This document shows, piece after piece, positions 8,320 to 16,470 of a DNA stretch of 64,000 bases. How positions within the stretch are numbered: position 1 is the first letter of the stretch; each line of letters begins with the position of its first letter. The notes under the pieces are model-generated. The model was given only the letters and a program-made list of their open reading frames with translations, was not told the origin of the DNA and ran no database searches. The stretch is taken from NCBI GenBank assembly GCA_963711495.1, contig CAVQEK010000009.1, positions 434,001 through 498,000 of the forward strand, read 5' to 3'. A program made the position numbers and the translations under genes. The DNA comes from CAVQEK01 sp963711495 (GTDB lineage: Bacteria > Bacteroidota > Bacteroidia > Cytophagales > Cyclobacteriaceae).

Positions 8320-10161
8320 ATGCTGAAAAAATTATGGATCATAGGGCTTTTTTTGTTTCCGGGTATACGATTGTTTGCCCAGAGTAGTATCATTGACGAT
8401 TCTACGAAACAGGTCTACGGCCCGTACACCACATTTTATGAAACCTTCGATGATATAAAATACAATCGGGATAATCTCAGGAAAATCGATACGCTGATCA
8501 CGAATTTTCACCGGTTTAATTTTGTTGATGCCAGCGATCATAAACTACAGGATCTGGGGAATATTGGAACGGCCATGAGACCTGTTTTTTATGCCCCACC
8601 GGAAAATATTGGAGTACGTTCAGGATTTGATGCCTATCGACCTTATTATATTACCGCCGACCAGATTGAATTTTTTGACACGAAATCACCATATACGCTT
8701 GTTGATGCAGCTTTTGGAGGAAAGGGCAGGGCAATCACGCGTGTGATGCATAACAGGAATATTACACCTTATTGGGATGTTGGTATCGAATTCAGAAGAA
8801 TTTCTGCATTGCAACAAGTCAACTCCAAGGGAAGAGGTGACCGGCAGGTTCTTTCTACCAACTATTATCTTCACAGCGATTATCAATCGAAGAATGACAA
8901 GTATCTGGGTTTGATGAGTATTTGCCGGTTTAATCAAAAAGTGAATGAATCCGGTGGCGTTAAAGTATCAGAAGGAGCAGCCTACAGTGACTATTTTAGT
9001 GATGCAGCCACCAATTGGTTGGAAAATGCACAAAGCCAGAATTTCAGGTTTGATGTACATGTCTATAATCAATATAAATTGCGTAAGGAATTTCAACTCT
9101 ATCATTCTTTTGAATTCATCGACAACCGGTATTTTTTCCGCGATAACCCTTTGACACCGGATGAATTAAATTATTATAATCAGATTTTAATAAGTCAGGA
9201 TTCTACGTCGAATCAGGCAAAATTCAACCAAACCATTAATGAATTTGGACTGAAGGGTGATCTGGCAAACCTGTTTTATAACTTTTATGCAAAATTCAGG
9301 AACTGGAAATATATTCATCACTTTTTGCCTTATGACCAGCAAAATGTTGAAAGTTCCGGTGGATTCAATCTTCGGTATGATATCGACTCATTGCGCCACA
9401 TAGAAGCGAGCGGGGAATATTTACTGGGGGGTAACTACAGGATTGGCGGAAAATACAATTTGAAATTCTTAACAACCGAGTACTGGCGCACCAACTATAA
9501 ACCTTCCATCATTGAACAGACATATTTCGGCAATCATCATGAATGGTATAACAATTTCAAACCCACCTCATCGGACTATCTGAAGGGGAGTATCATTTTG
9601 AATTCTAAAGTGATCACTTTCGCCCCAAGCCTCACTTTAACCAACATTAAGAATAATATTACTTACGGGTACAACCAGGAACCAATACAGACTCCCGGCA
9701 ATGTCCAAATCCTTAGCCCGGGCCTGACTTTAAATCTTACATTATTTGATAAATTTCACCTGGATAATGAGATCATTTATACCTTGATCAGCGGGGACTC
9801 AGCTGCTGCGAATACCATCAGGATACCAGATGTGTTTGTCAACTCAAAAATTTATTTCGGAGGTTATCTCTTCAATAAAAATATTTACGTCCAAACCGGT
9901 TTGGATATGCATTACAAAAGTGACTATTTCGCTCCAGCTTATGACCCAACCATCCAGCAATTTTATCTGCAAGACAACTTTGTAGTGCCTTCCTATTTAA
10001 TCGCAGATTTATTTTTGGATTTTCAGATTGAGCAAGTGACCGTATTCATCAAGTTCACCCATATCAATCAAAAGGTAAACGACGGATATTTTACTTTTCC
10101 CGATTTCACCGGTCAGAAAAAAGTGCTCGACGTTGGACTGCGTTGGTTGTTTTTTGATTGA
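8320..10161 (+). CDS. Putative outer-membrane porin (Porin_10 / PF14121-like)
   Basis: The 613 aa product has a clean signal peptide (MLKKLWIIGLFLFPGIRLFAQ). The mature protein alternates short hydrophobic and polar stretches with many Tyr, Phe, Asn and Asp residues and ends in an aromatic residue pattern (LDVGLRWLFFD), as expected of an outer-membrane beta-barrel. Early conserved segments (GNIGTAMRPVFY, FDAYRPYYITADQIEFFDTK, SPYTLVDAAFG) match the Bacteroidota family usually called putative porin. Whether it forms an open pore, and for what solute, is not shown by the sequence. It follows lpxK by 27 bp in the same direction, so both may be expressed together as envelope genes. Confidence 0.85.
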   Translation: MLKKLWIIGLFLFPGIRLFAQSSIIDDSTKQVYGPYTTFYETFDDIKYNRDNLRKIDTLITNFHRFNFVDASDHKLQDLGNIGTAMRPVFYAPPENIGVRSGFDAYRPYYITADQIEFFDTKSPYTLVDAAFGGKGRAITRVMHNRNITPYWDVGIEFRRISALQQVNSKGRGDRQVLSTNYYLHSDYQSKNDKYLGLMSICRFNQKVNESGGVKVSEGAAYSDYFSDAATNWLENAQSQNFRFDVHVYNQYKLRKEFQLYHSFEFIDNRYFFRDNPLTPDELNYYNQILISQDSTSNQAKFNQTINEFGLKGDLANLFYNFYAKFRNWKYIHHFLPYDQQNVESSGGFNLRYDIDSLRHIEASGEYLLGGNYRIGGKYNLKFLTTEYWRTNYKPSIIEQTYFGNHHEWYNNFKPTSSDYLKGSIILNSKVITFAPSLTLTNIKNNITYGYNQEPIQTPGNVQILSPGLTLNLTLFDKFHLDNEIIYTLISGDSAAANTIRIPDVFVNSKIYFGGYLFNKNIYVQTGLDMHYKSDYFAPAYDPTIQQFYLQDNFVVPSYLIADLFLDFQIEQVTVFIKFTHINQKVNDGYFTFPDFTGQKKVLDVGLRWLFFD

Positions 10162-10275
10162 AGTGCGTAGATTTGTTGATGATTAAATCAAAGCGGCGAA
10201 AATATATCTTCAAAAGCCAGATAGACTTTGTGGCCTTCATTAAATGAATATTTCAATGATTAAACGATAACCACC

Positions 10276-10857
10276 ATGTTAGGACTTAAACTCCCAACCG
10301 ATCCACGATGGATGAACCTGGCGGAAAAGACCATCGAGGAGATCCTGGTTGATCATGCCTTTTGTGAACAAAAAGCCGCCTCATCGTGCATATCGATGAT
10401 CGTTCAATTTCCTGAGTATGAAAAAATTGTAGAAGTGCTCACCCCGGTGGTGGCCGAAGAGTGGAGTCATTTTGAACGAGTACTGAGGGAATTGAAAAAA
10501 AGAGGATATCGACTTGGAAAACAGCGCACCGACCGCTATGTGGTGGAATTGTTGAAGCATGAACGAAAAGGGGGGAGTCGTGAGCAGCAACTCATGGAAA
10601 AATGTCTGATCAATGCCCTGATCGAGGCACGCAGTTGCGAGCGGTTTAAAATATTGTCCGAAGGCCTTGATGATGAACGATTGAAAAAATTTTATCATGA
10701 TCTGATGATTTCCGAAGCCAATCATTATGTAAATTTTATAGAATTGGCCAAAACTTATAATCCTGAAGAAAAAGTGAAGAAACGCTGGGAAGAATACCTG
10801 GAAATTGAAGCGGAAATAATCAGGAAATTGGAAGTACGGGGCGACCGCATGCATTGA
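10276..10857 (+). CDS. miaE: tRNA-(ms2io6A37) hydroxylase MiaE
   Basis: The 193 aa product is the full MiaE length. Diiron ligands of the ferritin-like four-helix bundle are visible in order: E..H pattern in DHAFCEQKAASS, AEEWSHFERV, then ALIEARSCERFKIL and ISEANHYVNF. MiaE hydroxylates the isopentenyl group of 2-methylthio-N6-isopentenyladenosine at position 37 of tRNAs reading U-starting codons and needs oxygen, so the host is probably aerobic or facultative. The gene stands alone with 114 bp upstream and 78 bp downstream. It is related functionally, though not by position, to the MtaB methylthiotransferase encoded at 33.3-34.6 kb, which modifies another class of A37. Confidence 0.94.
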   Translation: MLGLKLPTDPRWMNLAEKTIEEILVDHAFCEQKAASSCISMIVQFPEYEKIVEVLTPVVAEEWSHFERVLRELKKRGYRLGKQRTDRYVVELLKHERKGGSREQQLMEKCLINALIEARSCERFKILSEGLDDERLKKFYHDLMISEANHYVNFIELAKTYNPEEKVKKRWEEYLEIEAEIIRKLEVRGDRMH

Positions 10858-10935
10858 TGTCACAGAAATCAGAATACATCGATCAATCTGAATTTCGATC
10901 GACTCAAATAATGCTAAATCAAAAATGGAAGAATG

Positions 10936-11829
10936 TCAACTGCCCCAAAAAATTAACAGAACACCAATAAAAATGCCAACAAGCACCAGTCCCTTCAGCC
11001 CGATATTCTTTTCTCTAAAGATCAAACCGCCTAAAAGGAATGAAACCACCACGCTGCCACGTCGGAGTGGTGCTATAATACCGATCTTGGCGCCGTGAAA
11101 TGACAGGGCATAGAAATAAGTAAAATCCGCAATAATAAGAAATAAACCAATCAACACAATTGACCAACGCCATTGAAAAGGCGTGGTTTTGTTCCGCCTC
11201 GGAAACCAAAAAATCAATACGGGTAAATAAAAGATGACCAGGTAAAATGAAAACCAAGCCTGCATGGCCAGCCGGTCATAATGGTTTACCAAATATTTGT
11301 CTTACAAACTGCTTGCTGCCCCTAAAATGGTCGCGAGAAAAACCAGGACGATCCATTTATTGTTTTTGAAAACAATACCTTCTTTTAAACTGGCAAGCGA
11401 AAAAAGATAGTATGAACCGAGTGTGATCATGATGCCTGACCACTGCCAAAGATTGAACCGTTCACCATAAATGAACAAAGCACCGAGCAAGGTCCAAAGT
11501 GGTGCGGAAGCCCGAATGGGGGTAACGATGGTGATCGGGTGATTTTTTAATGCAAAGTAGGCCAATATCCAGGAGGTTCCCACCAACAGCGATTTGGCCA
11601 GAAATAATAGATGGGCATGCATCGATTGAGGTGGAAGGTACCACATTTGCTGACTCGAAAAATCAGGAAAAGACCAGGACATAACCACTAATGGGAGAAA
11701 AATGACGGCGCCTGATAACGTGGCGATAAACAAGACCGGTATCACAGCATTGTCATTGAGCGACCATTTTTTAAAGATATCGTAGGAGCCAAGAAACAGC
11801 GATGAAATAATGCCCAGCGTGATCCACAT
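10936..11829 (-). pseudogene. EamA/DMT-family transporter interrupted by one in-frame stop
   Basis: Two same-frame pieces on the minus strand add up to one 10-helix EamA drug/metabolite transporter of about 297 residues. The N-terminal half (11829 to 11305, 175 aa) starts MWITLGIISSLFLGSYDIF and ends ILGAASSL. It is stopped by TAA at 11304-11302, after which the same frame continues DKYLVNHYDRLAMQAWFSFY to the stop at 10936. Family members normally have a tyrosine at the stop position (the start of the second EamA repeat reads roughly ..ALYDKYL..), so a single base change from TAT or TAC explains the break. No frameshift or deletion is seen, and both halves keep good transmembrane character, so the lesion is recent, a sequencing error, or suppressed. 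An internal ATG or GTG just after the stop could start a separate second half. Confidence 0.85.
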
Positions 11830-12064
11830 ACATTTGCGAAGTGTTTTAGCGCGCGAAAGTAAGCATTAAATATTGAAGTTGTACCAACGATATCACCACT
11901 TTTTTGTTGTGGGTTATGTTCATTTGAAGTTTTCAAACCACTTGTTAGATTGCATTGAAAGCCTTCGGTTTTAAGGGATTTGTTTTGACTTGATACAGGC
12001 TTGGGCGAATGTTCACTTGTTGAGACAGATACTTTAAAACGGGGGGATTTTAGCAGCCTTAACA

Positions 12065-12090
12065 CTATACATTATCGTATAATTGTATAG
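12065..12090. promoter_or_regulatory. Near-perfect inverted repeat in the DedA leader
   Basis: CTATAC-ATTAT-CGT-ATAAT-T-GTATAG forms an 11-bp stem with a three-base loop and a single bulged T, ending five bases before the DedA ATG at 12096. At that place it covers the region where a ribosome would bind and could act as an operator or a translation-controlling hairpin. It is AT-rich, so chance is possible. No second copy was noticed in the window. Confidence 0.4.
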
Positions 12091-12095
12091 AATGA

Positions 12096-12722
12096 ATGGA
12101 AAATATACCCAATAATCTGGAAAACTGGCTCAACCCTGAGGACATTCTCATTTACGGAGGATTCTGGTTATTATTATTTGTCATCTTTGCAGAATCCGGA
12201 TTATTTTTTGGTTTTTTTCTCCCGGGTGATTCTCTGTTATTTACCGCCGGGGTATTTTGTGGCACCCGTTATCTGCCCTTTTCTCTTGTAGAATTATTTT
12301 GTTACATATCCCTCGTTGCTGTAGTTGGATATGTGGCAGGATACCTGGTGGGAAGACTGTTTTCGAATTGGCTTATGCACAAACAGGACAGCTTTGTCTT
12401 TAAACGACGTTTTCTGGAAAGAACCATGAATTATTATGAAGAAAAACATGAGATGGCGATTATACTGGGACGATTTTTGCCAATCATTCGCTCTTTCATA
12501 CCTGTATTGGCCGGAATAATCCCCATCAAATTCAGCCGGTTTATGGTATTAAATGTTTTAGGTACAGAAGTGTGGGTATTTCTATATGTATTTTCGGGAT
12601 ACTTTTTAAGCAGATTATTCCCTCAAATTTACCTCTACTATGATTTTGTGATTATTGGTATGATACTGATTACTACGATTCCGGCATTGTTTGCCATTCA
12701 TTTGCACCAAAAGTCAACCTAA
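12096..12722 (+). CDS. DedA-family membrane protein
   Basis: The 208 aa product has the DedA/VTT signature blocks: FAESGLFFGFFLPGDSLLF near the N-terminus (acidic residue plus the FLPGD re-entrant motif) and LGRFLPIIRSFIPVLAGI in the middle, which carries the conserved arginines of the second re-entrant loop. About five hydrophobic segments surround them. DedA proteins are inner-membrane flippases or transporters; some members recycle undecaprenyl phosphate or phosphatidylethanolamine across the membrane, but the subgroup cannot be decided here. The ATG at 12096 was chosen because it places the first conserved helix at the usual distance. An inverted repeat lies directly upstream. No cotranscribed neighbour is evident. 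Confidence 0.9.
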   Translation: MENIPNNLENWLNPEDILIYGGFWLLLFVIFAESGLFFGFFLPGDSLLFTAGVFCGTRYLPFSLVELFCYISLVAVVGYVAGYLVGRLFSNWLMHKQDSFVFKRRFLERTMNYYEEKHEMAIILGRFLPIIRSFIPVLAGIIPIKFSRFMVLNVLGTEVWVFLYVFSGYFLSRLFPQIYLYYDFVIIGMILITTIPALFAIHLHQKST

Positions 12723-13042
12723 GTTAATTGTCACGGTTGCAGTGCATGTTCAATGTGCCTCTTTTCAATGGATCATCGATCCAAGGGTTTAAATAAAAGA
12801 TCACGTAGCAATTCGCAGTTGAGATCCTTCACTTCATAAAAAGTTTTGGTAAGGACCGACTTGAGATTTACCTGCTCTTAATAATGTTCAGGATTTGCCA
12901 ACAGGGCACCTTAACGAAATATAAAACATAGATTTTAGCCGTTGACAATGCTTAAATACACTTGCCTTACTCTGTAACACCCGTCACAGAATGGTTGCGA
13001 TGACTGTCCTAATTTTGCACCTCGAAAATTTAACTATAAGTA
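12723..13042. other. 320-bp gap without a recognised gene; candidate promoter at its right end
   Basis: Both strands carry frequent stops and I see no RNA gene or credible small protein. At 13010-13017 the word TAATTTTG matches the TAnnTTTG -7 element of Bacteroidota primary sigma promoters, 25 bases before the DUF2892 start. No good -33 TTTG element lies at the usual distance, so the promoter is only a candidate. Confidence 0.4.
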
Positions 13043-13291
13043 ATGATACACAATGTTGGAAAAATCGATCGCATCGTCAGGATAATTTTGGGAGTGGTGC
13101 TGATGGCATTCTATTTTACACACTTTTTGGGGGCACGTTACGACACATTTTTTTTGGTTGGAGGTATGCTGATGTTCATTACTTCCTTGCGTCGTTGTTG
13201 TCCGCTATATGCTATACTTGGAATGGGCACCTGTGAAATAAGAAAGCCCGAAGGCGAAGCCAAAATTAAAGCCAAGAAACTGGATCTTTAG
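13043..13291 (+). CDS. DUF2892 (YgaP-like transmembrane) small membrane protein
   Basis: The 82 aa product has two hydrophobic segments, IVRIILGVVLMAFYFTHFLG and FFLVGGMLMFITSLRRCCPL, and ends in a basic tail (KAKKLDL). The N-terminus VGKIDRIVRIILGVVLM and the cysteine pair before LYAILGMGTCEI are typical of the DUF2892 family, the membrane portion found fused to a rhodanese in YgaP. The family is linked to sulfide or thiol metabolism in some genomes, but a stand-alone copy has no established role. The cysteines (RCC, GTC) could bind a thiol or metal; this is inference. It is monocistronic, convergent with the cytochrome gene downstream. Confidence 0.85.
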   Translation: MIHNVGKIDRIVRIILGVVLMAFYFTHFLGARYDTFFLVGGMLMFITSLRRCCPLYAILGMGTCEIRKPEGEAKIKAKKLDL

Positions 13292-13375
13292 TAATTTTTT
13301 AAGACAAATACGGAAAACTCATTCAGGGTTTTCGACAGCTTGACTTTAGTATCTATGCAATTGGTTAAGGCCAAT

Positions 13376-13927
13376 TTATTCATCGTGACTTTCTTCAGCA
13401 TGTTCTTCTTCATGCTCTGCATATTTTTTCGACCAGGTTTGATATTCTTCCGGTGACATTTTACCCAGTTTTTTTGTCAGAAAAGCGGTGATAGCCCATA
13501 TTTTTTCATTGGGATGGGTCGGTCCGAACGCCGGCATGCTGGTCATTTTGATGCCATTTTTGACGACCCAAAAAACTTCTTTTGGTTCCAGCCGATCGGC
13601 AAATTTATACAGTCGTGGGGGCTTTGGATACAAGCCTTCAGCCAATTCATCAGGAGATTTACCAGGGGCTCCATGACATGTAACACACATTTCATTGAAA
13701 TGTCCAAAACCATCAATGATCATTGTTGAATCTTCAAGATTTGGGACTTCTATATTGGATAGTCTTGACTCGATGGAATGCTCGGTCGTGGTATGTATAA
13801 TCCATTTAGTCAGGGCGTTGTGCGGCGTCAGTTGACTGATGTCATAACTTCCGGAATAAATGTAAATCAGGAATCCGCCGATAAGAATTATAAGCGTAAA
13901 AATGATGGACAAGAAGATCTTTTTCAT
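13376..13927 (-). CDS. Membrane-anchored cytochrome c (single haem, class I)
   Basis: The 183 aa product has an uncleaved-looking N-terminal helix (KKIFLSIIFTLIILIGGFLI) that would anchor it to the inner membrane, facing the periplasm. One haem c attachment site CVTCH lies at residues 81-85, and MTSMPAFG (Met 131) supplies the likely axial methionine. The C-terminus is acidic and histidine-rich (AEHEEEHAEESHDE), possibly metal-binding. The fold around the haem site resembles the cytochrome c/CBB3 domain of small electron carriers. Its redox partner is not encoded nearby, so the pathway cannot be assigned; no sugar dehydrogenase lies next to it in this window. It is a single gene on the minus strand. 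Confidence 0.9.
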   Translation of the reverse strand: MKKIFLSIIFTLIILIGGFLIYIYSGSYDISQLTPHNALTKWIIHTTTEHSIESRLSNIEVPNLEDSTMIIDGFGHFNEMCVTCHGAPGKSPDELAEGLYPKPPRLYKFADRLEPKEVFWVVKNGIKMTSMPAFGPTHPNEKIWAITAFLTKKLGKMSPEEYQTWSKKYAEHEEEHAEESHDE

Positions 13928-14150
13928 TGCAAGTAAGTTTTTGGTTTAGAATAAGTCTGATACTTCACGCGCCGTAAAGTACTGCTCTGTCAGATCCCCT
14001 GAATTAGATATACCTGTTTAACGTTGAGGCTGATAGGTTGTTTGGAAGATAGCTAATATTCTTGTGGAGAGCGGCATAATTCAATAAGCAATCCGGAATG
14101 AATTGATCAATCTTGTGGTTGAAGGACTTTATTCCGGATAACTGGGTCGG

Positions 14151-15062
14151 TTATACCTTGTTGGCATTTTCGATCATTTTTTCCCAAACCTGCCGCTGTT
14201 CCATCATGGCTTTTACTTTATCAGGTGGATCGGTACGGCATTCCAACAATATCCAGCCATCATAATCCATTTTTACGAAAAGGTTCATCAGTTCCTGGTA
14301 AGGATAATCACCGATATTCATCTCGCGAACATGCACTGTTTTTCCCAACCGATCTTTGACCAGGTTGAAGTTGTATTCCAGTCCTTGTCCGTCCAGGTCC
14401 TGTTCATTGCAATTCCAGCAGACACCTACATTTCGATTGGGGGCAGCATCCATGATCATCTTAATGTTTGGTAATTCCTGGGTTTCCTTTCCATGCACTT
14501 CCAGTCTTATAGCCTGACCATAATCTTTGGCATAAATAGCCAGATGGTTTAGTGCGTTGCCGATCTGTTCCAGCGTTTTTTCTTTAGGGATTCCCTCATC
14601 GGTATGTAATTCGTTTGGTTTCACTTTCACGCCGGAACCACCGATATCATGGCTTAGCCTGATATATTCTTTGGTGCGTTCTATCGAAGCTTTCAATTTG
14701 TCCTGGTCCGGATAATCATATTGTTGATTAGTGCCCATTCCAAGTATGTTTACTTTACTGTCTTTGAACCTTTTTTTGACTTCTTTTCTGGCTTCAGCAG
14801 ACATTTCCGGGGTTACGCCATGCCTGTGTTCTACGCGTAACTCCACGCCCAGAATATTGGTTTTTTCACAATTTGTAATAATGGTTGGAATATCCCAGTC
14901 TTTGGCCCAAAGATAGGTCACCAGTCCCAGCTTCATTTTAGTTTTTGGCTTATAATGAAACATGTTTTCCGCCCAGGAGAGCCCTGGCAAGGCAAGGACG
15001 CTTGTACCGGCAGCCGCATATTTTAAAAAGTTCCTTCGAGAGTAAAAAAATTGGTCTTTCAT
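14151..15062 (-). CDS. Exported sugar isomerase/epimerase-like TIM-barrel protein (Tat signal)
   Basis: The 303 aa product starts with a twin-arginine signal, YSRRNFLKYAAAGTSVLALP, followed by a xylose-isomerase-like TIM barrel (AP_endonuc_2 family). Candidate metal ligands lie at strand ends: ELRVEHRHG, RLEVHGKETQEL, GVCWNCNEQD, HVREMNIGD and LLECRTDPP. Proteins of this type in Bacteroidota are annotated as sugar phosphate isomerase/epimerase, but exported members probably act on free or glycosidic sugars, including 3-keto sugars in some recently studied relatives. The gene starts 23 bp after the YdjC/ChbG-like gene in the same direction, so the two form an operon of exported carbohydrate-active proteins. 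Exact substrate unknown. Confidence 0.85.
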   Translation of the reverse strand: MKDQFFYSRRNFLKYAAAGTSVLALPGLSWAENMFHYKPKTKMKLGLVTYLWAKDWDIPTIITNCEKTNILGVELRVEHRHGVTPEMSAEARKEVKKRFKDSKVNILGMGTNQQYDYPDQDKLKASIERTKEYIRLSHDIGGSGVKVKPNELHTDEGIPKEKTLEQIGNALNHLAIYAKDYGQAIRLEVHGKETQELPNIKMIMDAAPNRNVGVCWNCNEQDLDGQGLEYNFNLVKDRLGKTVHVREMNIGDYPYQELMNLFVKMDYDGWILLECRTDPPDKVKAMMEQRQVWEKMIENANKV

Positions 15063-15085
15063 CGTTTTATTTTTATGGTTTATGA

Positions 15086-15949
15086 CTATAATTTCAAGGT
15101 TTTCAGATCTTTGTAGCTGATTAATTTAATTCCTCTTTTCTTAATGATCGCTTTCACGCGCTCATCTGTAAAAGCCGCCGTTACCCCTGCACGATCCTGA
15201 GCGACATTTTCGTATCCCACATGACTCACTGCTTCGAGTTCCTGTGTATCATATCCCGGATGCTCGACAAACAACCAGATGCCGGGTGTAAGACCTTCCA
15301 GGATTTCAATGAGTTTATTGACCTTTTCTTCGGAGGTTGTTTTTGATCCGCCAAAACCGGGAGCTTGTTTTACGCCATATTCTTTCGGTTCGATATCGAT
15401 GTCGTATTCCTCTGCCAGTCGTTTCACCAATTCCTGCACCTTCGGGTCCATATGGTCAACGCCCATGTGACCGCTAAAGTGAGATAGTTGGGGCAATTGC
15501 CGTTTTGCCAATTCTATTTGCGCCCTGAGTTCGGCTTCAACTTCATCAAATTTCCAATTATTTTCCAACAAGAAAGTTGCCCCCGGGACATCGTTTTTCC
15601 AAATGAAAGGATGGAAATAACCATTTTCATCTGTCAGGCTGGGTGCTTTTGTTAGCGGACGCCATTTGAGGTATGTCCATTCACTGGTGAGGTCCAGGTG
15701 GATGCCGACATCGTATTCAGGATGTTCATTGAGCATTTTTACTGCTTCTTCAAACCAAGGGGCTGCTGCCATAATTTCAACCGATCGTGCAATTCCTTTG
15801 GTATAACTATCAATGCAGGCTGTATTTACCGTGTGGGTAAATCCAATATCATCAGCCCGGACGATCAAATAGATGTCCTTGTTTTGACCACAAGCCTGGA
15901 AAGCTATTGCAATACAGAGGGATAAAAATATGAGCCATTGGGTTTTCAT
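15086..15949 (-). CDS. YdjC/ChbG-family carbohydrate deacetylase, predicted lipoprotein
   Basis: The 287 aa product has an N-terminal lipoprotein-type signal ending IAIAFQAC-GQ (lipobox cysteine 20). The mature part begins IYLIVRADDIGFTHTVNTAC, the ADD motif of the YdjC/ChbG family, and has further metal-site blocks VGIHLDLTSEW and SHFSGHMGVDHMDP. Family members remove acetyl groups from N-acetylated oligosaccharides such as diacetylchitobiose. An extracytoplasmic, lipid-anchored copy would act in the periplasm or at the cell surface on imported glycans. It is the first gene of a pair with the TIM-barrel isomerase-like gene, close to the fucose/sulfatase region, which supports a carbohydrate role. 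Substrate not shown. Confidence 0.88.
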   Translation of the reverse strand: MKTQWLIFLSLCIAIAFQACGQNKDIYLIVRADDIGFTHTVNTACIDSYTKGIARSVEIMAAAPWFEEAVKMLNEHPEYDVGIHLDLTSEWTYLKWRPLTKAPSLTDENGYFHPFIWKNDVPGATFLLENNWKFDEVEAELRAQIELAKRQLPQLSHFSGHMGVDHMDPKVQELVKRLAEEYDIDIEPKEYGVKQAPGFGGSKTTSEEKVNKLIEILEGLTPGIWLFVEHPGYDTQELEAVSHVGYENVAQDRAGVTAAFTDERVKAIIKKRGIKLISYKDLKTLKL

Positions 15950-16470
15950 AACCGGTATTTTTTAAAAGTGGATTAATCTAAACAAAATACCTTTTTTACC
16001 CAATAAAATAGGGTAAGTTTATTGATGCGGCGTGATTGTTTGCGCTGTAGCCTTGAAGTAAAATGTGTTATAAACCTGGTGTGAAATAAATCCCGAAGGA
16101 GATCTCTCCGGGATTATTCTGGCAGCGAATGCTGAATTAAACCAACAAAACAACAATACAGATAAGTTAACATTTTTTATGGGACAAGCGATTGATGTTA
16201 TGTTCGGACTGGATAGAATACGAAAAACTTCAGCGACTTTTTGAAGCATCAGGTCAATGGCGATAATTTATTTTTATGTAACAGGTAGTCTCAAATTATA
16301 ATATCGATCAGTTCAAAATTGTCATCGCAATGACATCGAGTGAGAAATTTATTTGATTTGCAATATTCAAGGAATATTTAGTGATGATCAGGATATTATA
16401 TGGATCTGGCGTCTATATCGGATCCTGAATTTTTTTACTTTTGTTTTACTTAACATTAATTTAAAGGCCA
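15950..16470. other. 521-bp intergenic region between divergent carbohydrate genes
   Basis: No convincing gene or structured RNA was recognised. The region must contain promoters for both the minus-strand deacetylase operon and the plus-strand aldolase/fucI operon; it is AT-rich near both starts. The only clear structure is the hairpin listed separately at 16089-16115. Confidence 0.5.
16089..16115. repeat. Imperfect palindrome (REP-like hairpin)
   Basis: AATCCC-GAA-GGAG-ATCT-CTCC-GGGATT folds into a 6-bp plus 4-bp stem with a three-base bulge and a four-base loop. It is not followed by a T run, so it is unlikely to be an intrinsic terminator. It resembles the short GC-rich palindromes scattered between genes in many Bacteroidota; only this one copy was noticed in the window. 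Confidence 0.4.
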
